Source: an uncultured Porphyromonadaceae bacterium (GTDB taxonomy: Bacteria; Bacteroidota; Bacteroidia; Bacteroidales; Muribaculaceae). From it: a stretch of 64,000 nucleotides of DNA. Below the pieces are notes generated by a model. The model was not told the origin of the DNA, ran no database searches, and worked only from the letters and a program-made list of their open reading frames with translations. The DNA lies in assembly GCA_948467675.1 (NCBI GenBank), contig CAOKFI010000001.1, positions 151,159 through 215,158 of the forward strand. Direction: 5' to 3'. Positions 26,922 through 37,982 of the stretch are shown in pieces. The translations under genes were made by a program, and so were the position numbers. Every line of letters starts with the position of its first letter. The stretch's first letter is position 1.

Positions 26922-27665
26922 TTAACCGTTTGCGAAAACTTGCTCTGCCTGTCGCAATGTTTCGAGTTTTCCGATATCGCACCACCGGTATCTGAAGCCG
27001 GGGGTATAACCCGTGAATTTCAAATGTCTGCATTCAGACAGATAGTACGGTATGATTGAAAAATCCTTGTCGGATGAGTATGCGGCGAGAGTAGGGAATA
27101 TCGATGGCGAAATGATATGTATGCCGCCGAATGCCATCGGTTTATGTGCTGCCGGATCGTATAAGAATCCATCCGGCCGAGTCTCTCCGGTACTTCGGTT
27201 GATCCATCCGCATAGTCTGTTTGTTGTGTCGAATAGCAGATATCTGGATGTTTTGCGGTCTGCAACCAACAGACTGGCATCAGCTCCGCTACTTAGGTGA
27301 TCCTCGTACATCCTGTGCAAATCGATATCGGTCATTATATCGGCATTATGGACTATGAACGGCTCGGATTCGTCAAGCCAGTGTCGGGCATGCAAAATCC
27401 CGCCGCCTGTATCGAGCAGTCTGTCGGATTCATCGCTGATATGGATATCGCAACCGAAGTTGTCATTAGCATGCAGGAAATCGACAATCATGCTGCCGAG
27501 ATGATGTATGTTGACGACGATCTCCGATACTCCTGCTTCTTTAAGCCGAAGAATCACATGCTGTATCATCGGAATACCTCCGACTCTGACAAGCGCTTTG
27601 GGAGTAGTGTCGGTCAGCGGTTTAAGGCGGGTTCCCATGCCCGCGGCAAATATCATCGCTTTCAT
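26922..27665 (-). CDS. MurU-like sugar-phosphate nucleotidyltransferase
   Basis: 247 residues. N-terminal nucleotide-binding signature GMGTRLKPLTDTTPKAL, then VGGIPMIQHVI and the metal-binding Asp in HNADIMTD. This is the small sugar-1-phosphate nucleotidyltransferase group that includes MurU (MurNAc-1-phosphate uridylyltransferase). The preceding gene is an APH-fold sugar kinase, as in the AmgK-MurU recycling pathway, and the gap is 7 bases. The MurNAc assignment rests on this context; other sugar phosphates are possible. Confidence 0.78.
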   Translation of the reverse strand: MKAMIFAAGMGTRLKPLTDTTPKALVRVGGIPMIQHVILRLKEAGVSEIVVNIHHLGSMIVDFLHANDNFGCDIHISDESDRLLDTGGGILHARHWLDESEPFIVHNADIMTDIDLHRMYEDHLSSGADASLLVADRKTSRYLLFDTTNRLCGWINRSTGETRPDGFLYDPAAHKPMAFGGIHIISPSIFPTLAAYSSDKDFSIIPYYLSECRHLKFTGYTPGFRYRWCDIGKLETLRQAEQVFANG

Positions 27666-27672
27666 GGACGAT

Positions 27673-29106
27673 CTATCGTTTTGCCTTGAACAGTTGTTCG
27701 ATATTCTGCTCCCGGTGAACGAGTTCCACCTTTATGCCGAATTCCCGGTTGAGTCGTTCGGCAAGGTGCTGTGCGCAGTAAACCGACCGGTGTTGTCCGC
27801 CGGTACATCCGAATGCGACCATGAGGTTGGAAAATCCCCGCTCGATGTAGCGTCGCACAGAGGCGTCGACCAATGCATTGCAATGGCTGAGGAATTCGGT
27901 TATTTCGCCATCATTTTCCAGAAAAGCGACGACGGGTTCGTCCAGGCCTGTAAATGGTTTGTACCGTTCATATTTGCCGGGATTATTGACTGCCCTGCAA
28001 TCGAATATGAATCCGCCTCCATTGCCTGTCGTATCGTTCGGTATACCTTTTTTGTAGGCGAAACTCATGACCTTTACAGTCAGTGTGCGTTTCTCCAGTT
28101 CATCGCTGAATTGCTTCATGTCGACAAGATCCCGCAACAGCCGGCTTAGATAGGGGTATTCAGGATAAGGCTCACGTAAAAGATTGCGCAGATTTTCTAT
28201 CGCATACGGTACGCTCTGTATGAAATGCGGTTTCTTCTCGAAATATCCACGGAATCCGTAAGCGCCGAGTACCTGCAAAATCCGGAACAGGACGAAATGG
28301 CGCAACTGTTCATGGAAGTATTCCTCATCGACAGGTTTGTATCTGCGTAGGGCATCGATGTATTCATCGATTAGCTCACGGCGGAGACTATCTGTCATGT
28401 TGGCTTTGGCTTGCCATAAAAATGAGGCCACATCGTAATAGAACGGACCTTTGCGCCCTCCCTGAAAATCGATAAACCATGGCTTGGAGTCGAGGATCAT
28501 CACATTGCGTGACTGAAAATCACGATACATGAATGTCGATGATGAGCTGCGCATCAGAACTTCAGCCATGGCTTGGAAGTCATCTTCAAGGAGATCTTCC
28601 TGAAATTCGAGACCGGTGGCTTTAAGGAAACAGTATTTGAAATAGTTGAGATCCCACATTATAGAGCGGGTGTCGAACTCGGCAGCCGGATAACATTTGC
28701 TGAAATCGAGACCGACAGCACCGTTAAACTGGATGTCGGGGAGCTGTCGTATTGTCTTGATCAGCAGGTTTCGCTCATGATCGCTGAATACTCTGGTTTT
28801 CCGTCCCTTTTCTATGGCATTGAAGAGCAGGGTATCGCCCAGATCCTGCTGAAGATATGCCATGCGGTCATCGGATATCGCTACTACTTCAGGAACAGGT
28901 ATGCCTCTTTCCCGGAAATGTCTGTCGAAGTATATGAATGCTTCATTTTCTTCTTTGACAGTTCCGATTACTCCGATAAAGGATTTCGCTCCTGACAGTC
29001 GGAAATATCGGCGGTTGGATCCGGAGGACGGAAGTTCGTCGATTTTGGCCGGCTTCTCACCTATAGTTTTTTCGTAAAGCGATATCAATGTCTGTGTGGG
29101 CTCCAT
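27673..29106 (-). CDS. AmgK-like sugar kinase fused to a RapZ C-terminal domain
   Basis: 477 residues in two parts. Residues about 1-330: an aminoglycoside-phosphotransferase fold with the catalytic loop YRDFQSRNVM and the metal-binding Asp in WFIDFQGG, as in AmgK, the MurNAc/GlcNAc anomeric kinase. Residues about 340-477: a RapZ C-terminal domain (FAYKKGIPNDT, FDCRAVNNPG, FGCTGGQHRSVY). In E. coli that RapZ domain senses glucosamine-6-phosphate and carries an RNA-binding role. The neighbour encodes a MurU-like enzyme. Inference: cell-wall sugar recycling with built-in metabolite sensing. Confidence 0.83.
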   Translation of the reverse strand: MEPTQTLISLYEKTIGEKPAKIDELPSSGSNRRYFRLSGAKSFIGVIGTVKEENEAFIYFDRHFRERGIPVPEVVAISDDRMAYLQQDLGDTLLFNAIEKGRKTRVFSDHERNLLIKTIRQLPDIQFNGAVGLDFSKCYPAAEFDTRSIMWDLNYFKYCFLKATGLEFQEDLLEDDFQAMAEVLMRSSSSTFMYRDFQSRNVMILDSKPWFIDFQGGRKGPFYYDVASFLWQAKANMTDSLRRELIDEYIDALRRYKPVDEEYFHEQLRHFVLFRILQVLGAYGFRGYFEKKPHFIQSVPYAIENLRNLLREPYPEYPYLSRLLRDLVDMKQFSDELEKRTLTVKVMSFAYKKGIPNDTTGNGGGFIFDCRAVNNPGKYERYKPFTGLDEPVVAFLENDGEITEFLSHCNALVDASVRRYIERGFSNLMVAFGCTGGQHRSVYCAQHLAERLNREFGIKVELVHREQNIEQLFKAKR

Positions 29107-29122
29107 GGTTTCAGTCTGTTAT

Positions 29123-30859
<1,737 letters not shown>

Positions 30860-30883
30860 CTATAGTCTTAAATAATTAGCGAT

Positions 30884-31438
30884 ATGATTGCAATAATATT
30901 TGCTCATCCGAGCCACGACAGCTTTAATTACGCGATATTACGTACTGTCACAGATAAATTGAATGCAGAGGGGCGTGAATATCAGGTGATCGATCTATAT
31001 GCCGACAGGTTCGATCCAGTGATGAACGTTGGTGATCTGACGCATTATGAGTCAGGCGGAACTGAATCGGAGCGAATTTCCATGTATCAGGATATCCTAT
31101 CGAAGTCAACTGTCGTATTTTTTATATTTCCTATATGGTGGGGCGAGGTTCCGGCTATATTGAAAGGGTTCTTCGACAAAGTGATGCAGCCAGGCATTGC
31201 CTATCATATCGGCGAGGATGCTATTATACCCGGCTTGAGTGTGACTCGCACGGTCATAATAACGACATCCGAAGCCCAGTCTGTGATATTCTCCTCTTAT
31301 ATAGAGGGTTTCTTTATTCCATATACATTGGCGACCATCGGATTGACCGGTGCTGAATGGTATAATTGCGAGGATGCGGATACGGGATCCCGCAATCATA
31401 GAGAGGCATTTCTGGCACGTATAGCTTCTATAGCATGA
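30884..31438 (+). CDS. NAD(P)H-dependent flavodoxin-fold oxidoreductase
   Basis: 184 residues with a flavodoxin-like fold: IAIIFAHPSHDSFN for FMN/FAD phosphate binding, FFIFPIWWGEVPAILKGFFDKV, typical of the quinone reductase/MdaB-KefF group. No signal peptide. Its natural acceptor (quinones or other electrophiles) cannot be read from sequence. Single gene with a strong terminator at 31456-31493. Confidence 0.88.
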   Translation: MIAIIFAHPSHDSFNYAILRTVTDKLNAEGREYQVIDLYADRFDPVMNVGDLTHYESGGTESERISMYQDILSKSTVVFFIFPIWWGEVPAILKGFFDKVMQPGIAYHIGEDAIIPGLSVTRTVIITTSEAQSVIFSSYIEGFFIPYTLATIGLTGAEWYNCEDADTGSRNHREAFLARIASIA

Positions 31439-31455
31439 GTCTATGAAATGCGGTA

Positions 31456-31493
31456 AAAATATAATGGTCGCCTCACGGCGACCATTATATTTT
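31456..31493. terminator. Bidirectional terminator downstream of the oxidoreductase gene
   Basis: Perfect 17-bp stem (31456-31472 with 31477-31493), 4-base loop, A/T tracts on both sides. Confidence 0.92.
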
Positions 31494-31794
31494 CTTACGG
31501 TAGTAACTAATTGCTATATTCGTTATGTCTAAGCTATTGTTGTTGGAGTATGAAATATTGCCTTTGATTATCAGATTAAGTTTGATGACAAACTGACATC
31601 TGATTACGGTGCAAAGATAATGTAATAATTTGTAGCCTCCTAACAAATTCCGCATGCTGTATAACATGATTTATGGCGCTATTTCCGGAATTGTTGGTTA
31701 TAGCTTAAAACCTCAAATGTAGTTGTGTGGAGTTTTTAATGATTTTGATAAGACAATTGAGGGGGATGTTATGATTTATAAGGGTTAAATAATA
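31494..31794. other. Intergenic stretch with an orphan minus-strand -7 box
   Basis: No convincing gene. TATCTTTG on the minus strand at 31612-31619 would start a transcript of about 150 bases running into the terminator at 31456-31493. The 60-codon frame over this part (31485-31667) looks unlike a protein. A small RNA is possible. Confidence 0.4.
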
Positions 31795-33246
31795 TTAATT
31801 CGTAAGTATGTATGACGACATTCCGGATAGGCGTCCGCGAATGATGCCATCGGTGACATTGAATGTGGCGTTGTGTACACCATCGGTATAATTTCCGTCA
31901 GGCATTGTGGTCGGCATCGATATTTCCTGTTCGTGTTCCGATATGTTTATCAGTGCTGCTCCAGAGGCTCCGCGCGTTACTTCTATTACCGAGCCATCAG
32001 TATTGGCGTATATCGTTTCCGGTTTGCCCGACATGGCACGACGGAATTTGTTTACGGCTATTACTTCAGGGTGCTTGAATTCGTCGTTGCCACGGTCTCC
32101 GAGGCGGTTGTTGCCCCAGAAATTCTCTCGGGAACTGCCCATTGGTCTGCTGAAAAACAATGGAGTTCCGTTTTGGCGAGCGGCAAGAAATACCCATCCT
32201 TGGCGTATCTGATCATCAGTCATTCCTGCCGATTCGTTATCATTGCAATATGTGTCGTGCGATTCAACCCATGTTACCAGGCGCTCCGGCGATACGCTGT
32301 GGTGCCAGTTGTCCAGGGAGTCCGCATAATAGTTGTGGCTGTTCAGGACATTGCGAAGAACATGTCCGTAGTTGCTCGCTGTCAGATCCATATATTCGGC
32401 ATATTCCTTTTCGGGGATATTCCGGTCCTGTAATACTTCTCCGTATATAAACAGGCTGTCGGCCGGCAATAGCAGAGATATGTCGCGTATGGCTTTACGG
32501 CCGGTGGCTATATCCCAAAAGTCATTGGAGCCTCCGGCTTTTACTACAGCCGAATCAATGGGGTCGCTTGGTAGTCCGATGTGTTTTGCCGTGTCATAGC
32601 GGAAGCCGCGTGCCCCGTTGGCCAGGAGGTCGTTCACGTACTGCATGTAATAGTACTGGAAGTCCGGATTTTCAGTGTTTACATCAGGCAGTCCTCCCAT
32701 CATGCCTGTTGTGCACTGATACCGGTCGTTATAATCCTGTATCAGATTGAAGCCGTTGGCATGGAAAAGATTCTCGTGGCCTCCGACCGCACTGTCCATG
32801 GCCGCAGATACAGCCGTATGGTCAACGGCAGTGTGGTTCGGAAGTACATCGACAATGACTTTGATTCCGTATTTAGAGGCGCTGTCTGTCATTGCCTTGA
32901 ACTCATCGCGTGTTCCGAGTATGTAATTTCCGATTTTCCAGTCAGTCGGCTGATAATAGTAATACCATTTGCCTTTGACCGAGTCTTCGGGCTGGCTATA
33001 GATGGCCATTCCGCCGTCTTCTCCTACGAAACAGGTGTTGGCTGGGGATGTCTGGACATAGGCATATCCGGCATCGGCTATGTCTTTCATGTTGTCGGCT
33101 ATTGTGTTAAAAGACCATGACCAGGCGTGAAGGATCACATCATCGTTGGTGTTGGCGGTTTCATGGCTTTTGTCTGCGCCGGAACATGATGATATTCCGG
33201 CCGCTGCAGCAGTTAATGCCGCTACTGTCATTAGAATGTACTTCAT
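31795..33246 (-). CDS. GH13 alpha-amylase family lipoprotein
   Basis: 483 residues from the ATG at 33246; the frame's upstream extension crosses the promoter. Lipoprotein signal (MKYILMTVAALTAAAAG, then the lipobox ISSC). TIM-barrel GH13 conserved regions: DVLPNHTA, the nucleophile Asp in GFRYDTAKH, the acid/base Glu in YGEVL, and the transition-state Asp in ESHDTY. Likely hydrolyses alpha-glucans at the cell surface or in the periplasm. No SusC/SusD pair is adjacent, so it does not belong to a visible polysaccharide utilisation locus. Confidence 0.92.
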   Translation of the reverse strand: MKYILMTVAALTAAAAGISSCSGADKSHETANTNDDVILHAWSWSFNTIADNMKDIADAGYAYVQTSPANTCFVGEDGGMAIYSQPEDSVKGKWYYYYQPTDWKIGNYILGTRDEFKAMTDSASKYGIKVIVDVLPNHTAVDHTAVSAAMDSAVGGHENLFHANGFNLIQDYNDRYQCTTGMMGGLPDVNTENPDFQYYYMQYVNDLLANGARGFRYDTAKHIGLPSDPIDSAVVKAGGSNDFWDIATGRKAIRDISLLLPADSLFIYGEVLQDRNIPEKEYAEYMDLTASNYGHVLRNVLNSHNYYADSLDNWHHSVSPERLVTWVESHDTYCNDNESAGMTDDQIRQGWVFLAARQNGTPLFFSRPMGSSRENFWGNNRLGDRGNDEFKHPEVIAVNKFRRAMSGKPETIYANTDGSVIEVTRGASGAALINISEHEQEISMPTTMPDGNYTDGVHNATFNVTDGIIRGRLSGMSSYILTN

Positions 33247-33282
33247 TGAATAGATGTTATGAGTGTTATTTTTACGCGGTGT

Positions 33283-33312
33283 CAAAGATATGCTAAATAC
33301 GCGAATATACAA
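33283..33312 (-). promoter_or_regulatory. Promoter of the GH13 lipoprotein gene
   Basis: Minus strand: TTG (33310-33312), 19 bases, TATCTTTG (33283-33290); full consensus match. Confidence 0.8.
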
Positions 33313-33451
33313 TTGCTATCGTATTCTTTTTTTACTTGTTACGGATGCTGTAATTTGAACTGTTATGCAAGAAAAATGCCAATAAAACACTTATTTGTAT
33401 ATCATATGTCAAAAGAAAACGATAAAAATATCAATTATTTTCATGAAAATA

Positions 33452-33481
33452 TTTGTATTAATGACAAAATGCCTATCTTTG
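33452..33481 (+). promoter_or_regulatory. Promoter of the dapF-dapL operon
   Basis: TTTG (33452-33455), 18 bases, TATCTTTG (33474-33481). The spacer is one base short of the usual range. Confidence 0.65.
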
Positions 33482-33521
33482 CATCGTGATTCGTTGCAAA
33501 ATGCTGCAAAGCGTAATAAAA

Positions 33522-34394
33522 ATGGAAATGGCACAGGAGCAGATCAAGTTCACAAAGATGCATGGAATCGGTAACGATTACATATATATAGACTGCACTA
33601 AAGCGATGCCTGATGATCCCGAGGGGTTGTCCAGGGAAATGAGTGACCGTCATTTTGGTATAGGCAGCGACGGAATTATTCTGATATTGCCTTCGGATAA
33701 GGCGGATTTCAGGATGCGCATATTCAATGCCGATGGCTCGGAAGCGCGTATGTGCGGTAATGGAAGCCGTTGTGTAGGCAAATATGTATATGACCATGGG
33801 CTGACTGACAAAATGCAGCTTACATTGGAGACTCTGGCCGGAATCAAGGTGCTGGATCTGCATCTTGATGAAAATGGAGCGGTTGGAAGCGTGACTGTAG
33901 ATATGGGAGAGCCCACCGCGGATGTTGATATGGTACCGGTCAGAAGTGGTGAAAAGCAAATGATCGATGCGGATGTTGCAATATCGTCCGGCAAGTTGCG
34001 TATTACCGCCATATCAATGGGCAATCCTCATGGTGTGGTTTTTGTCAATGATCTTTCTGAAATCGATATTCATACCGTGGGGCGGGAACTGGAACTACAT
34101 CCAATGTGGCCCGACAGGGCGAATATTGAGTTCGCCAGAATATTATCATCTGACATGATACAGATGAGGGTTTGGGAGAGAGGCAGCGGAGAGACGATGG
34201 CTTGCGGAACCGGAGCCTGTGCGACAGCCGTGGCCGGCGTACTTACGGGCAGATGCCGTCGTGATGTCACCATAAGGCTACTTGGCGGAGATCTGCGAAT
34301 ATATTGGGATCCGTCGGACGGACATGTGTATATGACTGGTCCTGCAACGGAAGTGTTCAATGGTATATATACAAGAGCCGGACAGCTCGTCTGA
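33522..34394 (+). CDS. dapF: Diaminopimelate epimerase
   Basis: 290 residues from the ATG at 33522 (33528 is an equally good start). The frame opens at a GTG (33486) that lies at the expected transcription start, so it is too early. Both catalytic Cys are visible: MCGNGSRC and ACGTGACAT. It converts LL-DAP into meso-DAP for lysine and peptidoglycan. Followed after 21 bases by dapL, whose product is its substrate. Confidence 0.95.
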   Translation: MEMAQEQIKFTKMHGIGNDYIYIDCTKAMPDDPEGLSREMSDRHFGIGSDGIILILPSDKADFRMRIFNADGSEARMCGNGSRCVGKYVYDHGLTDKMQLTLETLAGIKVLDLHLDENGAVGSVTVDMGEPTADVDMVPVRSGEKQMIDADVAISSGKLRITAISMGNPHGVVFVNDLSEIDIHTVGRELELHPMWPDRANIEFARILSSDMIQMRVWERGSGETMACGTGACATAVAGVLTGRCRRDVTIRLLGGDLRIYWDPSDGHVYMTGPATEVFNGIYTRAGQLV

Positions 34395-34415
34395 TCTATA
34401 ATAAGGTAAAAAGGA

Positions 34416-35621
34416 ATGTTTAAGGTTAACGATAATTTCAGCGCGCTTTCTTCAGGATATCTGTTTTCGGAGGTCGGCAGACGGATAAGTGCGTATGTTC
34501 AAGCCAATCCATCTGCTGATATAATACGTATGGGCATCGGAGATGTAACGCGTCCTATATGCGGAAGTGTGATTGAAGCCATGCACAGGGCGGTGGATGA
34601 TGAGGCATCGTGTGCAACATTTCATGGATACGGACCGGAACAGGGGTATCAGTTCTTGCGCGATGCGATAGCCGCGAATGACTATGCCAAGCGTGGAATC
34701 GCAATTGAAACAGACGAGATATTTATAGGAGACGGAGCCAAGAGTGATATAGGAAATATCTGTGATCTGTTTGCTTCATCAAATAGAGTAGCAGTCACGG
34801 ATCCTGTTTATCCTGTATATGTCGATACAAACATAATGTCAAGCCGAGGGCATTCTATCGAATATCTGCCTTGTGTGGCCGCCAACAGTTTCGTGCCCGA
34901 ATTGCCGGTCTGCAGTCCGGATATCATTTATCTGTGCTATCCCAATAATCCTACAGGCACGACTCTGACTAAAGATCAACTGACCGAGTGGGTCAGATAT
35001 GCGCAAGATCACGGAGCAATAATCTTGTTCGATTCCGCTTATGAAGCATTTATAACCTCTCCTGATGTACCCCACAGCATATATGAAATCGATGGAGCCA
35101 AAGAGGTTGCTGTCGAATTCAGGAGTTTCTCCAAAACAGCTGGTTTTACCGGTGTGCGTTGCGGATATACTGTTATTCCGAAATCGTTGCGAGGGAGATT
35201 CAGTGATGGCAGTGTGGCATCGGTGAACATGTTATGGAACCGGCGCCAGTGTACAAAATTCAATGGCGCGTCGTATATCGCCCAACGTGGTGCAGAAGCG
35301 ATCTATACACCGCAAGGGCAACAGGAGATAGGGCAGACCATACGGTATTATCTTGAAAATGCCAGGATTCTGCGGAATGGAATGTCCGGTATGGGTCTCG
35401 AAGTGGCAGGAGGTGTTGATGCACCGTATATATGGGTCAAGACCCCTAAAGGATGTTCGTCATGGCAGTTCTTTGATAAATTGCTTGAGGAGTGTCATGT
35501 AGCATGTACACCGGGAGCAGGCTTTGGCTCGAGCGGAGAGGGATATATAAGGCTGACAGCATTCAATACTCTTGAAAATACAGTGGCTGCTGTCGATAGA
35601 TTGTCCCGATTGAGTTTGTAA
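34416..35621 (+). CDS. dapL: LL-diaminopimelate aminotransferase
   Basis: 401 residues. PLP-dependent class I/II aminotransferase; the PLP Lys is in SFSKTAGFTG, with substrate-side segments YPNNPTGTTL and GAGFGSSGEGYIR. DapL makes LL-DAP directly from tetrahydrodipicolinate, bypassing the succinylated or acetylated branches. Being next to dapF settles the assignment. Confidence 0.95.
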   Translation: MFKVNDNFSALSSGYLFSEVGRRISAYVQANPSADIIRMGIGDVTRPICGSVIEAMHRAVDDEASCATFHGYGPEQGYQFLRDAIAANDYAKRGIAIETDEIFIGDGAKSDIGNICDLFASSNRVAVTDPVYPVYVDTNIMSSRGHSIEYLPCVAANSFVPELPVCSPDIIYLCYPNNPTGTTLTKDQLTEWVRYAQDHGAIILFDSAYEAFITSPDVPHSIYEIDGAKEVAVEFRSFSKTAGFTGVRCGYTVIPKSLRGRFSDGSVASVNMLWNRRQCTKFNGASYIAQRGAEAIYTPQGQQEIGQTIRYYLENARILRNGMSGMGLEVAGGVDAPYIWVKTPKGCSSWQFFDKLLEECHVACTPGAGFGSSGEGYIRLTAFNTLENTVAAVDRLSRLSL

Positions 35622-35666
35622 ATAATTATAAATTAGAAATATTCATCCATATTAGCTTTAGCAAAA

Positions 35667-37856
35667 ATGTCAATGTTGAGATTCAAAGTAGTGGAAGAGG
35701 CGTTCGATCGCAAGGCGATGCCAGTTGAGATTCCGGTAGAGCGCCCGGAGGAATACTACGGGAAATATGTGTTCAACCGTCAGAAGATGTTCGAATATCT
35801 TCCCAAAAAAACGTATGACGCACTGGTCAATGCCATCGACAACAAGGAGCCGCTTCCCCGTGAAGTGGCAGATAGTGTAGCTGCCGGCATGAAGCGCTGG
35901 GCTATCGACAACGGGGCACGTCACTATACGCATTGGTTCCATCCGTTGACAGACGGTACCGCCGAGAAACATGATGCATTTATAGAGCACGACGGCAAAG
36001 GCGGAGTCGTAGAGGAATTTTCCGGAAAACTACTTGTCCAGCAGGAACCGGATGCGTCAAGTTTCCCCAATGGAGGCATACGTAATACATTTGAGGCGCG
36101 CGGCTATTCCGCATGGGATATTTCATCGCCCGCCTTTATTATGGATAAAACTCTGTGTATCCCCACTATATTCATCTCTTATACCGGAGAGTCTCTCGAT
36201 TACAAGACTCCGTTGCTTCGCGCACTGAACAGTGTGGACCGTGCGGCAGCTGATGTGGCAAGATATTTTGATCCTAATGTAAAGCATGTATTCAGTTATC
36301 TCGGTTGGGAGCAGGAATATTTCCTTGTCGATGAAGCCTTGTATTCGGCCCGTCCCGACCTCGTGCTGACCGGACGCACTCTGATGGGACATGAGAGTGC
36401 CAAGAACCAGCAGCTGGAAGATCATTATTTCGGAGCTATCCCATCGCGTGTGGAGGCTTTTATGTTGGATCTGGAGATCGAATGTCATAAACTCGGTATC
36501 CCGGCTAAAACCAGACACAACGAGGTGGCTCCGAATCAGTTCGAACTCGCTCCGATATTTGAGGAAACGAATCTGGCCAATGACCACAATCTGCTTCTGA
36601 TGTCGCTTATAAGCGAGGTTGCACGCCGTCATAATTTCAGGGTTCTTCTTCATGAGAAACCTTTTGCCGGCATCAACGGTTCCGGAAAGCATAATAACTG
36701 GAGTCTCGGCACTGATACCGGCGTGTTGCTGTTTGCTCCCGGCAAGACTCCGCAGACGAATCTACAGTTTATAACATTTATAGTAAATGTCATGGCTGCC
36801 GTGCACAAACACAATGCCTTGCTGAAAGCCTCGATTATGTCGGCGACAAATGCACATCGCCTTGGTGCGAACGAGGCTCCGCCTGCGATTATTTCGATCT
36901 TCCTCGGATCTCAGCTCAGCGAGCTTCTCGATACATTGGAAAAGAGCACTCATGACGAACTGATAAATCTTTCAGGAAAAGAGGGGCTGAAACTGGATGT
37001 GTCGCAGATTCCTGAAATTATGGTTGACAACACCGACCGCAACCGTACATCTCCGTTTGCATTTACCGGTAACCGTTTTGAATTCAGGGCTGTCGGATCC
37101 TCGGCAAACTGCGCGTCGGCTATGATCGCGCTCAATGCGGCAGTCGCTGAGCAGCTTATGGATTTTAAATCCAAAGTCGACGCCAGAATAGCACGTGGAG
37201 AGGATCTTTATCATTCCCTGTTGGAAGAGATCAAATCGCTTATATCGCAAAGCAAGTCGATCCATTTCGATGGCAATGGCTACAGTGACGAATGGAAAGA
37301 GGAGGCAGCCAGACGCGGTCTCGATTGCGAAACCTCTACTCCGAAGATCTTTGATGCGTATCTGAGCAAGGCTTCTGTCGAAATGTTTAAGAAAGCCGGA
37401 GTGTTCTCTGAGATAGAACTTGAAGCCCGCAATGAGGTAAAATGGGAAATGTACACCAAGAAAATCCAGATTGAGGCACGCGTATTGGGTGATCTGGCGA
37501 TAAATCATGTTATTCCGGTCGCAACCCGCTACCAGTCGATCCTTCTTGACAATGTATTTAAGATCAAGAGTCTGTTTGATGCCGATAAATGCGATAAAAT
37601 ATCATCTCAGGATCTGTCCACGATAGAAAAGATCTCGGATCATATAACCGTAATACGAGAGGAAGTCGCCAAAATGGTTTCCGGACGCAAGGTAGCCAAT
37701 AAACTTGATGATGAACGGGAGAAGGCTATAGCATATCACGATAATGTCGTTCCGTGTATGGATGTCATCCGTTATCATATCGATAAACTTGAGCTTATGG
37801 TCGATGATGAAATGTGGCCTCTGCCCAAGTACCGCGAACTGTTGTTCATACGTTAA
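35667..37856 (+). CDS. glnN: Glutamine synthetase type III
   Basis: 729 residues, the size of GSIII (GSI is about 470). Signatures: GINGSGKHNNWSLGTD, the FTGNRFEFRAVGS segment and RHNEVAPNQFELAPIFEETN. Forms glutamine from glutamate, ammonium and ATP; GSIII is common in Bacteroidota. It starts 45 bases after dapL and ends at its own terminator. The GOGAT genes follow, so ammonium assimilation is grouped here. Confidence 0.96.
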   Translation: MSMLRFKVVEEAFDRKAMPVEIPVERPEEYYGKYVFNRQKMFEYLPKKTYDALVNAIDNKEPLPREVADSVAAGMKRWAIDNGARHYTHWFHPLTDGTAEKHDAFIEHDGKGGVVEEFSGKLLVQQEPDASSFPNGGIRNTFEARGYSAWDISSPAFIMDKTLCIPTIFISYTGESLDYKTPLLRALNSVDRAAADVARYFDPNVKHVFSYLGWEQEYFLVDEALYSARPDLVLTGRTLMGHESAKNQQLEDHYFGAIPSRVEAFMLDLEIECHKLGIPAKTRHNEVAPNQFELAPIFEETNLANDHNLLLMSLISEVARRHNFRVLLHEKPFAGINGSGKHNNWSLGTDTGVLLFAPGKTPQTNLQFITFIVNVMAAVHKHNALLKASIMSATNAHRLGANEAPPAIISIFLGSQLSELLDTLEKSTHDELINLSGKEGLKLDVSQIPEIMVDNTDRNRTSPFAFTGNRFEFRAVGSSANCASAMIALNAAVAEQLMDFKSKVDARIARGEDLYHSLLEEIKSLISQSKSIHFDGNGYSDEWKEEAARRGLDCETSTPKIFDAYLSKASVEMFKKAGVFSEIELEARNEVKWEMYTKKIQIEARVLGDLAINHVIPVATRYQSILLDNVFKIKSLFDADKCDKISSQDLSTIEKISDHITVIREEVAKMVSGRKVANKLDDEREKAIAYHDNVVPCMDVIRYHIDKLELMVDDEMWPLPKYRELLFIR

Positions 37857-37871
37857 TCATCATTAATAATG

Positions 37872-37926
37872 AAGACAGACCACCGGCAGTTTCAATCCGT
37901 CTGCATTGCGGTGGTCTGTCTTTTTT
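37872..37926 (+). terminator. Terminator downstream of glnN
   Basis: 14-bp outer stem (37872-37885 with 37909-37922) enclosing a smaller GCAG/CTGC hairpin, followed by a T run. Confidence 0.88.
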
Positions 37927-37936
37927 CAATATTGAA
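37925..37936. promoter_or_regulatory. Perfect 12-bp palindrome upstream of gltB
   Basis: TTCAATATTGAA, between the glnN terminator and gltB. It may be a regulator site or chance; AT-rich palindromes of this size are not rare. Confidence 0.3.
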
Positions 37937-37982
37937 TATTGGCGAAAGCCGGTTATAGTAGAATATAATAAGGTAGTAATAT

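Noticed and set aside
31485..31667. Small gene in the intergenic stretch (60 codons, minus strand)
   Set aside because: Overlaps the strong terminator and has no family resemblance; a transcript is more likely non-coding.
31795..33246. Polysaccharide utilisation locus around the GH13 lipoprotein
   Set aside because: No SusC/SusD-like gene or regulator in the flanks; the enzyme stands alone.
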